64,000 bases of DNA from an uncultured Odoribacter sp. Its GTDB lineage: Bacteria; Bacteroidota; Bacteroidia; Bacteroidales; Marinifilaceae. The position numbers and the translations under genes are program-made. This document shows, piece after piece, positions 53,994-62,169 of the stretch (position 1 is the stretch's first letter; each line of letters begins with the position of its first letter). Below the pieces are notes generated by a model. It made no database searches. It was not told the DNA's origin and was given only the letters and a program-made list of their open reading frames with translations. The stretch lies in NCBI GenBank assembly GCA_910578105.1, contig CAJTPD010000006.1, positions 1 to 64,000 on the forward strand, in the 5' to 3' direction.

Positions 53994-56900
53994 TTATTTA
54001 ATTTCTTTCATCAGGCTGTCAATGGCTGCCTCAAGTTGGAGATCCCGGCCTTTCAATGCATTTGCCGGATCGTTTGTCACTTTTATATCCGGTTCTAATT
54101 GCAGATTTTCCAGAATCCGTCCCTGATTGTCTTTCATTCCTACTTGCGGAATACCGAAGACAATGCCATTCATCATGGTTTCCCACCATACAGCGGTCAT
54201 AGTTCCCGGTACCGGCATACCGATTAATTTTCCCAGTCCCAGCTCCTTGTATGCCCAGGGGAAACCGTGTGCGTTGCTATAGTTGTTTTCGCTGACCAGT
54301 ACTGCCGAAGGTTTGGTCCATTGGGCAAACGGGTCGATACCAATGAATTGTCCGCGCGGGACGAAAGTGGCAAATTGTTTCCCGCCTAACAGGTGAATCA
54401 AATCTTCGTGGAGCCAACCTCCTCCATTGTGACGGGTGTCCACGATGATTGCTTTCCGGTTGCGGTGGCGTCCCAGTATTTCCGAATAAGCTTTCCGGAA
54501 ACTTTCGCTATTCATCGAAGCGACATGGATGTAGCCAATCTGACCTTTAGAAAGACTGTCTACCATTTCCCGGCGTTGTTTCACCCAACGTTGATAAAGC
54601 AAATTATTTTGTGTTCCATAACTGGTGGGTTTTACGTATTCTTCCCACTCTTTTTTAGTTTTTGGGTCGTAGACAGTCAGTAAGGTACGTTTGCCTGCCT
54701 TGCCTTCCAGAAGCGGGAAGTAATCTTCGCCTTTCCGGATTTCCTGATTGTCAATTTTCCGGATGATGATACCGGCTTTAATTTTACTGTCCGGCAGGTT
54801 CAGTGGACCCCGTTCCAGGATTTCAGCGATTTTTAAGCCGTCACCCTGATAGTCGTTGTCATAAAATGCACCTAACGTGGCAATGCCGGCCCGGTTGAAT
54901 TGTCCGTAGTATCTGGCTCCGGTATGAGAGGCATTTAATTCTCCCAACATTTCACCCAAAACGTCTGCAAAATCATAATCGTTGTTGAGGTAGGGGAGGA
55001 AACGTTCGTATGCTTTTTTATAATAAGGCCAGTCTACACCCTTGAAATCTTTATCATAGAATTTGTCATTGACTTGTTGCCATACGTGATTGAATAAACC
55101 CTGACGTTCTTCAGCCCTTTTCAGTTCAAAATCGGCTTTATATCCCAAAGATTTTAATTGTCCGTTCCCTTGGTTGATGGTAAAAATCTGGCCACCGGAA
55201 AGCAGATAAAGGGTTTTACCGTCTTGGGATAATTTCAGTGAACCGCCACGTCCCATTTTGGACAGAATACGGGTGGAGTTGTTTTCGAAATCGTGTACCC
55301 AAAGGTCAGGTCCTTGCTCAAAGGCTGCCAGATAATAAAGTTTATTGCCATCGTTGGTTAATACGGCATCACCCAGATTGGAGGAATTGATAGTCATCCG
55401 GACCATCCGGTCTTCCAGATTATTAAGATCAATTTTCAGTTCCGGAAGTTTATTATTGTTTTCTTTATCTTTTGAATCCGCTTTATCCTTTCCTCCTGTT
55501 TTATCCGTTTTGTCTTTTTTATTCTTTTTCCCCTCTTCCGCTTTTTTATTTTCCGCTTCTTTTTTAGCTTGTTGGGCTTTTAATTCCTTGTTCAATGCGC
55601 GTTCTTCCTTGCTCATCCGGAATTCTGCATAAGCTTCGGGGTCCAAAAACAAGGCGTATATATCCCCTTGTGCGCCCCAGCTTCCGTGACTGCGCATGCC
55701 TTGCCGGTCAGTTTGCCATATAATGGCTTTCCCACCCATCATCCAGCGGGGGTTGGCATCACTGTATCCACTGTTGGTCAGGTTGTGAATTTCTCCTTTC
55801 CCGTCAGCTTTTATCAGGGCAATGTCCGGATGTTGCCAGCCTCCTTCTTCAAAGAATTTAGCCAGAATCCATCTTCCGTCCGGTGACCATTCAAAGGATT
55901 GGTCGCCGTCGGCATAAGAATAATTGTATTTAGCAGGCAATACCGTTCTGGATTTTTTATTTTTTACATCAACAACTTTAATTTCCGTCCGGTTTTCCAG
56001 GTAAGCAATTTCTTTGCCGTCGGGAGAGAAGGCTGGTTGGAAGCAGGCTGTATTTCCTTTGGTTATTTGTTCTTCTTCAATTTCCCGGGCATATGCGAAA
56101 GACTGGTCATCTTTATCTTTAATCCGTGCGATATAGAGATTCCATTGGCCGTCGCGTTCGGATGCGTAAACCAGAGAACGGCCGTCCGGAGAGAAATTTA
56201 CATTTTTTTCGCGGGCAGCGGTATTGGTGATTCGCTTTGTCGTTCCGAATTCTGCATTGGCTACAAAAACATCTCCGCGGATGATAAAAGCAAACTCTTT
56301 GCCATTGGGAGAAACGGCGATTTCCTGTGCACCGTTGTTCCAACTGTATTTACTGACAACAGGTTCGGTATTGTCAGAGATGATATTGACAGCTACTTTT
56401 TTAGCCTGTTTGCCGGGTTGCATCGTGTATAGCTCTCCGTCAAAAGTAAAACAGAGTACATCATTTTCGGAACGTGAAAGGAACCGGACCGGATGCTTAC
56501 TGAACCGGGTCAGTTGCTTGATGTTTTCAGGGGCATCTAAAGACATTTGGCATACATTAAAATCTCCGAAACGTTCGCTCAGGAAATAAATGGTGTTATC
56601 GTCAGAAGCCAATACCGGATAGCGGTCTTCTACCTGTTTGTTGGTTAAATTAGTAAAATTTCCGTTTTTCAGGTCGTACATCCAGATGTCGCGGCATACA
56701 GACGAAGTGTGGTGTTTCCTCCATTCATCTTCATAGCCTTTGCGGTCGTGGTAAATGATTTTGTCGCCTGCTTTATTGAAATTGATGTTGTAGGCTTCGA
56801 AAGTCAGGAATTGTTCCGGGCGGCCGCCGTTTACAGGGATAGAATAAATCTGGCTGCCTGACGGGAATTGGCCGTATTTCTGGTCAGGGGCGACTGAGCT

Positions 56901-57281
56901 GCGGTACAGAATGCGTTTCCCGTCGGGGGTGAAGCATTCGGGGTATACTGCCCCGGTGAATGTGGTTAAACGTGTCGGGGTTCCTCCGGTTACCGGAAGG
57001 GTAAAGAGGTCCATTCCTCCGTCGCGGGTTGAAGTAAATGCAATTGTCTTGCCGTCCGGAGACCAGACAGGATGACAGTCATAAGCCGGATGAGTGGTTA
57101 ACTGGGTGGCTTTACCACCTTCACTATTGACTAAAAAGATGTCTCCCTTGTAGCAAAAAGCAATGGTTTTCCCGTCGGGAGAAATAGACGGATAACGTAA
57201 CCATAGCGGGTTTTCCTGTGCCATCAGGCCGGAAAATAGCAGGGCGAAAATCCCTGTCAGGGCAATTTTGATTAAATTCAT
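53994..57281 (-). CDS. tricorn-type serine protease, exported
   Basis: The 1095-residue protein has a signal peptide (MNLIKIALTGIFALLFSGLMAQ), then two beta-propeller regions built of PD40/WD40-like blades (repeated SPDGKTIAF-type motifs, about 25-560). A Lys/Glu/Asp-rich linker spans about 590-640. A core C1 domain, a PDZ domain (about 870-930) and an S41-like catalytic domain follow, with RHNGGGWLHEDLIHLLGG and the likely nucleophile in NYSNAHGFPWAYKELG. Tricorn proteases break down peptides into short products. A signal peptide puts this one in the periplasm, unlike the cytoplasmic archaeal enzyme. It is preceded by a hairpin (57316-57344) just upstream of its start and has its own terminator. 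Confidence 0.93.
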   Translation of the reverse strand: MNLIKIALTGIFALLFSGLMAQENPLWLRYPSISPDGKTIAFCYKGDIFLVNSEGGKATQLTTHPAYDCHPVWSPDGKTIAFTSTRDGGMDLFTLPVTGGTPTRLTTFTGAVYPECFTPDGKRILYRSSVAPDQKYGQFPSGSQIYSIPVNGGRPEQFLTFEAYNINFNKAGDKIIYHDRKGYEDEWRKHHTSSVCRDIWMYDLKNGNFTNLTNKQVEDRYPVLASDDNTIYFLSERFGDFNVCQMSLDAPENIKQLTRFSKHPVRFLSRSENDVLCFTFDGELYTMQPGKQAKKVAVNIISDNTEPVVSKYSWNNGAQEIAVSPNGKEFAFIIRGDVFVANAEFGTTKRITNTAAREKNVNFSPDGRSLVYASERDGQWNLYIARIKDKDDQSFAYAREIEEEQITKGNTACFQPAFSPDGKEIAYLENRTEIKVVDVKNKKSRTVLPAKYNYSYADGDQSFEWSPDGRWILAKFFEEGGWQHPDIALIKADGKGEIHNLTNSGYSDANPRWMMGGKAIIWQTDRQGMRSHGSWGAQGDIYALFLDPEAYAEFRMSKEERALNKELKAQQAKKEAENKKAEEGKKNKKDKTDKTGGKDKADSKDKENNNKLPELKIDLNNLEDRMVRMTINSSNLGDAVLTNDGNKLYYLAAFEQGPDLWVHDFENNSTRILSKMGRGGSLKLSQDGKTLYLLSGGQIFTINQGNGQLKSLGYKADFELKRAEERQGLFNHVWQQVNDKFYDKDFKGVDWPYYKKAYERFLPYLNNDYDFADVLGEMLGELNASHTGARYYGQFNRAGIATLGAFYDNDYQGDGLKIAEILERGPLNLPDSKIKAGIIIRKIDNQEIRKGEDYFPLLEGKAGKRTLLTVYDPKTKKEWEEYVKPTSYGTQNNLLYQRWVKQRREMVDSLSKGQIGYIHVASMNSESFRKAYSEILGRHRNRKAIIVDTRHNGGGWLHEDLIHLLGGKQFATFVPRGQFIGIDPFAQWTKPSAVLVSENNYSNAHGFPWAYKELGLGKLIGMPVPGTMTAVWWETMMNGIVFGIPQVGMKDNQGRILENLQLEPDIKVTNDPANALKGRDLQLEAAIDSLMKEIK

Positions 57282-57315
57282 GTTTTTATAGTCTTGTGAT
57301 TAAAATGCACAATAA

Positions 57316-57344
57316 ATTCCGGAAATATGGTCATATTCCGGAAT
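57316..57344. repeat. hairpin upstream of the tricorn-type gene
   Basis: ATTCCGGAAATATG (57316-57329) and CATATTCCGGAAT (57332-57344) pair with a single bulge and a 2-nt loop. It lies 35 bp before the start codon and so may be in the 5' leader of the minus-strand tricorn transcript. Confidence 0.55.
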
Positions 57345-57350
57345 AAAGTA

Positions 57351-57383
57351 CCCCTGAAAGTTGAATACCCAAACTTTCAGGGG
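57351..57383 (-). terminator. hairpin downstream of the etf-acyl-CoA dehydrogenase operon
   Basis: CCCCTGAAAGTT (57351-57362) and AACTTTCAGGGG (57372-57383) form a perfect 12-bp stem with a 9-nt loop. It is 68 bp past the acyl-CoA dehydrogenase stop. No long T run follows, so strength is uncertain. Confidence 0.6.
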
Positions 57384-57450
57384 ACACTTTAAAGTCAGTA
57401 TTTTACCTTTCTAAAGATTAGTATTCCCGTCAGGCTTGAGGTTTATACAA

Positions 57451-59160
57451 TTAACTTTTCTTGTACAAGCCTAATTTATCCGGTTCGAAACTATTGATAA
57501 ATTCAACGTGAGCAGCCACTTTTGCCTTACCGTAATTGATGAAAATTTCAGCAGACTTTTCGTATTTGCCGCAGCGTTGGGCATCTTGTAACAACAGGTA
57601 ACCGATAATGGTGTATCCGGCTATTTCAACTAACCGGCGGGCATGGAAATCAGTATATTCCGTATTTCCGGTTTCTGCCACTTTTGCCGTACAGGCTTCC
57701 AGTTGGCCCGTCATGCATTTCAGGGTTTCCCGTAAATATTCGTGTTCGGGTTTGATATGTGCTTTTTCATACACTTCCCGGATGTATTTTGCATATTGTC
57801 CGGTGGTTACCCCGCGGATTGCAGCTACTACCTGTAATTGTGAAGTTCCTTCATAAATGTTGGTAATACGGGCATCCCGAACGTATCGCTGAATGGGATA
57901 ATCTTTCATAAATCCGGAGCCGCCGTGTATTTGTAATGAATCATATGTGATTTCATTGGCATATTCACTGGCAAATAATTTTTGCAATGGAGTGTAGATA
58001 TCGGCCAATTTCTGGTATTCTTTCATTTCATTGCGTTCTTCTTTGTCCAGGGCTCTTTCCTTAGAGATGTGGTAATAAGTTTTGTAAATATCTACAAAAC
58101 GGGCTGTTTCGTATAATACGGAACGGATACCATGCAATTTGGCTTCCATATTGCTCAGCATTTCATAGATTGCCGGGAATTCGATGATGGCTTTTCCGAA
58201 TTGTTTCCGTTCCTGTGCGTATTTCAATCCTTCGCGGTAGGCTGCTTCTGCAATACCTACGGATTGACCGCCGATTCCCAGCCGGGCAGCATTCATCAGG
58301 GCCATGACGTATTTGATTAAGCCCATCTTTCGTTCGCCTACTAATTCTGCCGGTGCATTTTTGAATACCAGTTCACAAGTCGGAGAACCTTTGATTCCCA
58401 GTTTGTTTTCGATGCGGCGAACCGTTACGGCATTGCTGTTCCGGTCGTAAATAAACATAGACAAACCGCGTCCGTCGTTGGTTCCTTCTTCAGAGCGTGC
58501 CAGTACAAGTGAAATGTGGCCGTCTCCGTTGGTGATAAACCGTTTCACCCCGTTCAGATACCATTGTCCGTCTTGCTCGTTGTAAGTGGCTTTCAATTGA
58601 ACAGCCTGCAAATCTGAACCGGCATCCGGTTCGGTCAGGTCCATGGCACAAGTTTCTCCGGCAGAGACGCGCGGCAGATATTTGGCTTTTTGTTCTTCGC
58701 TGGCGAATTCGTTGATGGTTTCTGCGCAGTCCTGCAATCCCCAGATGTTCTGTAGACCGGCGTCGGCACGGGCTACCAATTCGGCTGCCATGATAAACGG
58801 GGTAATCGGGAAATTCAGTCCGTTGTATTTGCGAGGTAAAGAGATTCCGTTCAGTCCGGCCTGGTTAATCACGTCAATGTTTTGCTGAGTACCGGTGGCG
58901 TATTTTACATGTCCGTCGATAACCTGAGGACCTTCTGCGTCTACGGATTCGGCGTTGACAGCTATAACATCGCCGCAGATTTCTCCTACGATTTCGAGTA
59001 CTTTGTCATAATTGTCGATTGCATCTTCAAAATCACGCGGAGCTCCTTCGAATTGTTGAGCTTCTGTATAATTCCGTTCTTTCAGTGTGACAATCTTTTC
59101 CATCAGCGGATGTTCCAGATGGAATTTTATATCTTCATTATCTGTATAAAAATTAGCCAT
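57451..59160 (-). CDS. acyl-CoA dehydrogenase (long form, with C-terminal extension)
   Basis: The 569-residue flavoprotein has an N-terminal segment (1 to about 110), the FAD/substrate motif ETCAMDLTEPDAGSDLQAV and the flavin site VKRFITNGDGH. The catalytic-base region near IYEGTSQLQVVAAI and a helical C-terminal extension follow (about 460-569, ending DKLGLYKKS). Standard members have about 380 residues, so the extra C-terminus resembles the DmdC/AidB-like long group. It should oxidise an acyl-CoA and pass electrons to the EtfAB pair encoded just upstream (56 bp from etfA). Substrate is not certain; a short- or branched-chain acyl-CoA from amino-acid breakdown is a reasonable guess. Confidence 0.9.
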   Translation of the reverse strand: MANFYTDNEDIKFHLEHPLMEKIVTLKERNYTEAQQFEGAPRDFEDAIDNYDKVLEIVGEICGDVIAVNAESVDAEGPQVIDGHVKYATGTQQNIDVINQAGLNGISLPRKYNGLNFPITPFIMAAELVARADAGLQNIWGLQDCAETINEFASEEQKAKYLPRVSAGETCAMDLTEPDAGSDLQAVQLKATYNEQDGQWYLNGVKRFITNGDGHISLVLARSEEGTNDGRGLSMFIYDRNSNAVTVRRIENKLGIKGSPTCELVFKNAPAELVGERKMGLIKYVMALMNAARLGIGGQSVGIAEAAYREGLKYAQERKQFGKAIIEFPAIYEMLSNMEAKLHGIRSVLYETARFVDIYKTYYHISKERALDKEERNEMKEYQKLADIYTPLQKLFASEYANEITYDSLQIHGGSGFMKDYPIQRYVRDARITNIYEGTSQLQVVAAIRGVTTGQYAKYIREVYEKAHIKPEHEYLRETLKCMTGQLEACTAKVAETGNTEYTDFHARRLVEIAGYTIIGYLLLQDAQRCGKYEKSAEIFINYGKAKVAAHVEFINSFEPDKLGLYKKS

Positions 59161-59215
59161 ACTTTAAATTTTAATTTCATTGAAATTTTAATGTACCGAT
59201 GTGCTCATCCGTTCA

Positions 59216-60235
59216 TTATTTACTGTTTTTCTTATAATATTGGATCATCTTGGGAATAACCACGTTCAAATCTCCGGTAATTACATAATCGGCAAATTTG
59301 TTGATCGGGGCATTGTTATCGGTATTGATGGCAATCACCATGGCGGATTCTTCCATGCCGGCAGTATGCTGGATTTGTCCGGAAATACCACAGGCAATGT
59401 ATAATTTAGGGCGGACAGTGGTTCCTGTCTGACCAATCTGGCGTTCGTGTTCGCAGAAGCCTGCATCTACAGCAGCACGTGAGGCACCGACTTCACCTCC
59501 CAATACGTTGGCGAGTTCATGCAGTAGCTGAAAGTTTTCTTTGGAACCGACGCCGTAGCCGCCGGCAACGATAATCGGGGCTGCTTTCAGGTTTACTTTT
59601 GATTTTTCCATATGGCGTTCAATCACATGGATGACAAAATCTTCCGGTGAAGTGAATCGGTTCACGCCTATTGTTTTGATTACTCCTTGGTGGTTGGCGT
59701 TGAAAATCTCCTTACGCATCACGCCTTCACGGACAGTGGCCATTTGGGGACGGCAATCGGGGTTCACGATGGTTGCAACAATATTTCCTCCGAAAGCCGG
59801 ACGAATTTGGTATAAAAGGTTATGATAAACTTTGTTGTTTTTCTTGTCTTCGTAATCCCCGATTTCCAGGCTGGTACAATCGGCCGTCAGACCGCTGTGC
59901 AGGGCTGACGATACCCGAGGACCTAAATCCCGGCCGATGCTGGAAGCTCCCATAAAGGCAATCTGCGGTTTTTCCTGTTTAAACAGATTTACCAGGATTG
60001 AAGTATGAGGAAGGGTGGTATAGGGAGCCAGACGTGGGTCGTCACCTGTCCAAAGTACGTCAACTCCGTAAGGAAATACTTGTTTTTCAACACCTTTCAG
60101 GTTGCTTCCCAATATAATAGCTTCCAGGTTCACACCTAATTCAGTGGCGAGGGAACGTCCTTTGGTCAGTAGTTCAAGGCTTACGTCTGCTACTACTCCC
60201 TCTTCTATTTCGCAATATACAAATACACTGTTCAT
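59216..60235 (-). CDS. etfA: electron transfer flavoprotein alpha subunit
   Basis: The 339-residue protein begins MNSVFVYCEIEEG at 60235; a TTG four codons upstream would overlap the etfB stop and is not favoured. The C-terminal FAD-binding domain holds VAGGYGVGSKENF, GASRAAVDAGF, GQTGTTVRPKLYIACGISGQIQHT and NTDNNAPINKFADYVITGD, all typical of EtfA. It forms a heterodimer with the EtfB encoded just upstream and carries electrons between acyl-CoA dehydrogenase and further carriers. Confidence 0.95.
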   Translation of the reverse strand: MNSVFVYCEIEEGVVADVSLELLTKGRSLATELGVNLEAIILGSNLKGVEKQVFPYGVDVLWTGDDPRLAPYTTLPHTSILVNLFKQEKPQIAFMGASSIGRDLGPRVSSALHSGLTADCTSLEIGDYEDKKNNKVYHNLLYQIRPAFGGNIVATIVNPDCRPQMATVREGVMRKEIFNANHQGVIKTIGVNRFTSPEDFVIHVIERHMEKSKVNLKAAPIIVAGGYGVGSKENFQLLHELANVLGGEVGASRAAVDAGFCEHERQIGQTGTTVRPKLYIACGISGQIQHTAGMEESAMVIAINTDNNAPINKFADYVITGDLNVVIPKMIQYYKKNSK

Positions 60236-60239
60236 AATT

Positions 60240-61112
60240 TTACCCAATTGTGTGATTTACAATCAATTCTTTCATCATAGCGTCGATAGCTTCGTCTGTG
60301 GGTTCCAGGATTTTAGCTTCTTTTGCCTGAAATACCACATTTTCAATGTTTTTCACTTTGGTAGGTGAACCGCTTAACCCTAATTCCTGAGGTTCGCAGG
60401 TGATGTTGTTCACACTCCATTCTGTAATTTTCAGGTAGGGACGTTCGTTCAGCAGATTGGTGTAATCTTCATCTGCATCCTGAAGTTCCTGGGTGGCCCG
60501 GGCGTATTTGTATTTCATTACAAACCGGGCATTCCTCGGGCGGCAGGGAGCGGCAGAACCGTTGACTGTCACGACGCAGGGCACGGGACATTCGACTACT
60601 TCTATCCCTCTTTCCAGACGACGTTTCACGGTTATTTTCTGTTCGGTGCATTTCAGGATGTCTTCTGCATAGGTTACCTGAGGGATACCCAGTTTTTCTG
60701 CTACTTGAGGACCGACCTGTGCCGTGTCACCGTCAATAGCCTGGCGGCCGCAAATCAGCAAATCGGTTTTCAGGTTTTTTAAAGCACAGGCCAGAGCATA
60801 GGAAGTTGCCAGGGTATCCGAACCTGCAAAAGCACGGTCGGACAGGAGATAACCTCCGTCGGCTCCGCGGAACATGGCTTCCCGGATGATTTCAGCAGCA
60901 CGGCCGGGACCCATAGTCAGGATGTGTACGGTAGTTCCTTCTATTTTATCTTTTAATCTTAAAGCCTGTTCCAGGGCATTTAAGTCTTCCGGGTTAAAAA
61001 TAGCAGGTAAGGCTGCTCTGTTTACAGTTCCGTCTGCTTTCATTGCATCTTTTCCCACATTTCTGGTGTCGGGAACCTGCTTGGCAAGAACAACAATTTT
61101 CAGTCCTTTCAT
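60240..61112 (-). CDS. etfB: electron transfer flavoprotein beta subunit
   Basis: The 290-residue protein has the EtfB N-terminus (KIVVLAKQVPDTRNVG), the nucleotide region AVNxx-type AIDGDTAQVGPQVAEKLG and the ETF signature VECPVPCVVTVNGSAAPCRPRN. Its stop lies 4 bp before the etfA start codon, so the two are translationally close. It is the first gene of the etfB-etfA-acyl-CoA dehydrogenase operon. A small palindrome (61206-61217) lies about 95 bp before it. Confidence 0.95.
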   Translation of the reverse strand: MKGLKIVVLAKQVPDTRNVGKDAMKADGTVNRAALPAIFNPEDLNALEQALRLKDKIEGTTVHILTMGPGRAAEIIREAMFRGADGGYLLSDRAFAGSDTLATSYALACALKNLKTDLLICGRQAIDGDTAQVGPQVAEKLGIPQVTYAEDILKCTEQKITVKRRLERGIEVVECPVPCVVTVNGSAAPCRPRNARFVMKYKYARATQELQDADEDYTNLLNERPYLKITEWSVNNITCEPQELGLSGSPTKVKNIENVVFQAKEAKILEPTDEAIDAMMKELIVNHTIG

Positions 61113-61205
61113 GTTACATTATTTAAGTTATCCCGGAAAAGAGGTTATTCAGACTTTTGATTAGCGGTCAGATTTTTTGATAGATAAATACTAAACTTCC
61201 AAAAA

Positions 61206-61217
61206 TCAACGTGTTGA
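61206..61217. promoter_or_regulatory. short palindrome in the etfB upstream region
   Basis: TCAAC-GT-GTTGA is a perfect inverted repeat (arms of 5 bp, 2-bp spacer), flanked by an A run and a T run. It lies 94-105 bp upstream of etfB in a 434-bp spacer (61113-61546) with no other gene. It is a candidate operator only. Confidence 0.3.
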
Positions 61218-61467
61218 CTTTTTGAACACCCTCTCTTCCATTTTAAGATTAATATTTCAATTTTGTTATAAACAAATGCAAAACACACCCATTCGGCAGG
61301 TAAAGATAATACAATAAAGATAAAAAGGAAAAAAAGACGAAAATGTTTATTTGTTAAATTGTAACGAGTGGGTTCCGGTAATCTTTTTGAAACAAACAGG
61401 AGGCTGTTCAGACTTCCGGGACGGAGGTTTGGACAGGGATATTAAAGTTTTGATAAATCCGGTATCA

Positions 61468-61539
61468 GCCGGAGATTTGTTGCTTTGGTTCTGTTGCCGG
61501 GTTGTTTCCGGTATAGTTTGGATGCAGCAAATCTCCGGC
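61468..61539. repeat. long hairpin directly downstream of iorB
   Basis: GCCGGAGATTTGTTGC (61468-61483) and GCAGCAAATCTCCGGC (61524-61539) pair over 16 bases with one G-U, around a 40-nt loop that holds a smaller CCGG-containing stem. On the minus strand it starts 7 bp after the iorB stop. No T run follows it, so it may stabilise the 3' end of the iorAB transcript and not end it. Confidence 0.5.
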
Positions 61540-61546
61540 AAAGATT

Positions 61547-62128
61547 TTAATAGTTTTGTGCGAATTCGCGGCCTGCCCGTAGTGCTTTCAGGTTCATACC
61601 GACCACTTCCTCCCCCTTGCGGGAGAAAATGGCACGAATGCCTTCTTCCAGATATCCGAATGGTATTTCGATAAATGGAGAAGCTGCACCAAGCATGACG
61701 AAATTGCCGGCCCGGACATTTCCGGCGGATTCTTTGGCAATCTGGTCGGCGTCGATAATGACTTGACGGGGCAAAGCCCGGAGTGTTTTCATCAATTCTT
61801 CTGTTTCCGGATAGTCCGGGATGTTGATAAACGGAGTGGAGTTGGTTACGACATATCCTCCTTTGCGCAGATAGGGCAGGTAGCGCAATGCTTCCATCGG
61901 TTCTACGGACAAAATGATGTCGGCACTGCTTTTGGCAATCAAATCCGAATAAATGGGCTGGTCGGATATACGCATAAAAGATTGTACATCTCCGCCGCGC
62001 TGGCTCATGCCGTGAGTTTCAGCCTGTTTCATATATAAATTGTTAGTTAAAGCGGCCGAGCCCAAAGCGGCTGCAATGGACAGGATTCCTTGTCCGCCTA
62101 CTCCTGCTAATATGATATCTGTTTTCAT
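61547..62128 (-). CDS. iorB: indolepyruvate ferredoxin oxidoreductase beta subunit
   Basis: The 193-residue gamma-type 2-oxoacid oxidoreductase subunit has the N-terminal GVGGQGILSIAAALGSAAL and the motif GMSQRGGDVQSFMRIS. It binds with IorA to convert aryl pyruvates (from Trp, Phe, Tyr transamination) into aryl-acetyl-CoA, passing electrons to ferredoxin. It is 41 bp after iorA on the same strand. Confidence 0.94.
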   Translation of the reverse strand: MKTDIILAGVGGQGILSIAAALGSAALTNNLYMKQAETHGMSQRGGDVQSFMRISDQPIYSDLIAKSSADIILSVEPMEALRYLPYLRKGGYVVTNSTPFINIPDYPETEELMKTLRALPRQVIIDADQIAKESAGNVRAGNFVMLGAASPFIEIPFGYLEEGIRAIFSRKGEEVVGMNLKALRAGREFAQNY

Positions 62129-62169
62129 AGTTTCATTTTTTATAATCTCTCCTGTTTCTGCAATCTTTT

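Noticed and set aside
61347..61541. 64-residue frame between iorB and etfB
   Set aside because: It uses a TTG start, overlaps a long hairpin, shows no recognisable fold and has no start signal. Treated as noncoding spacer.
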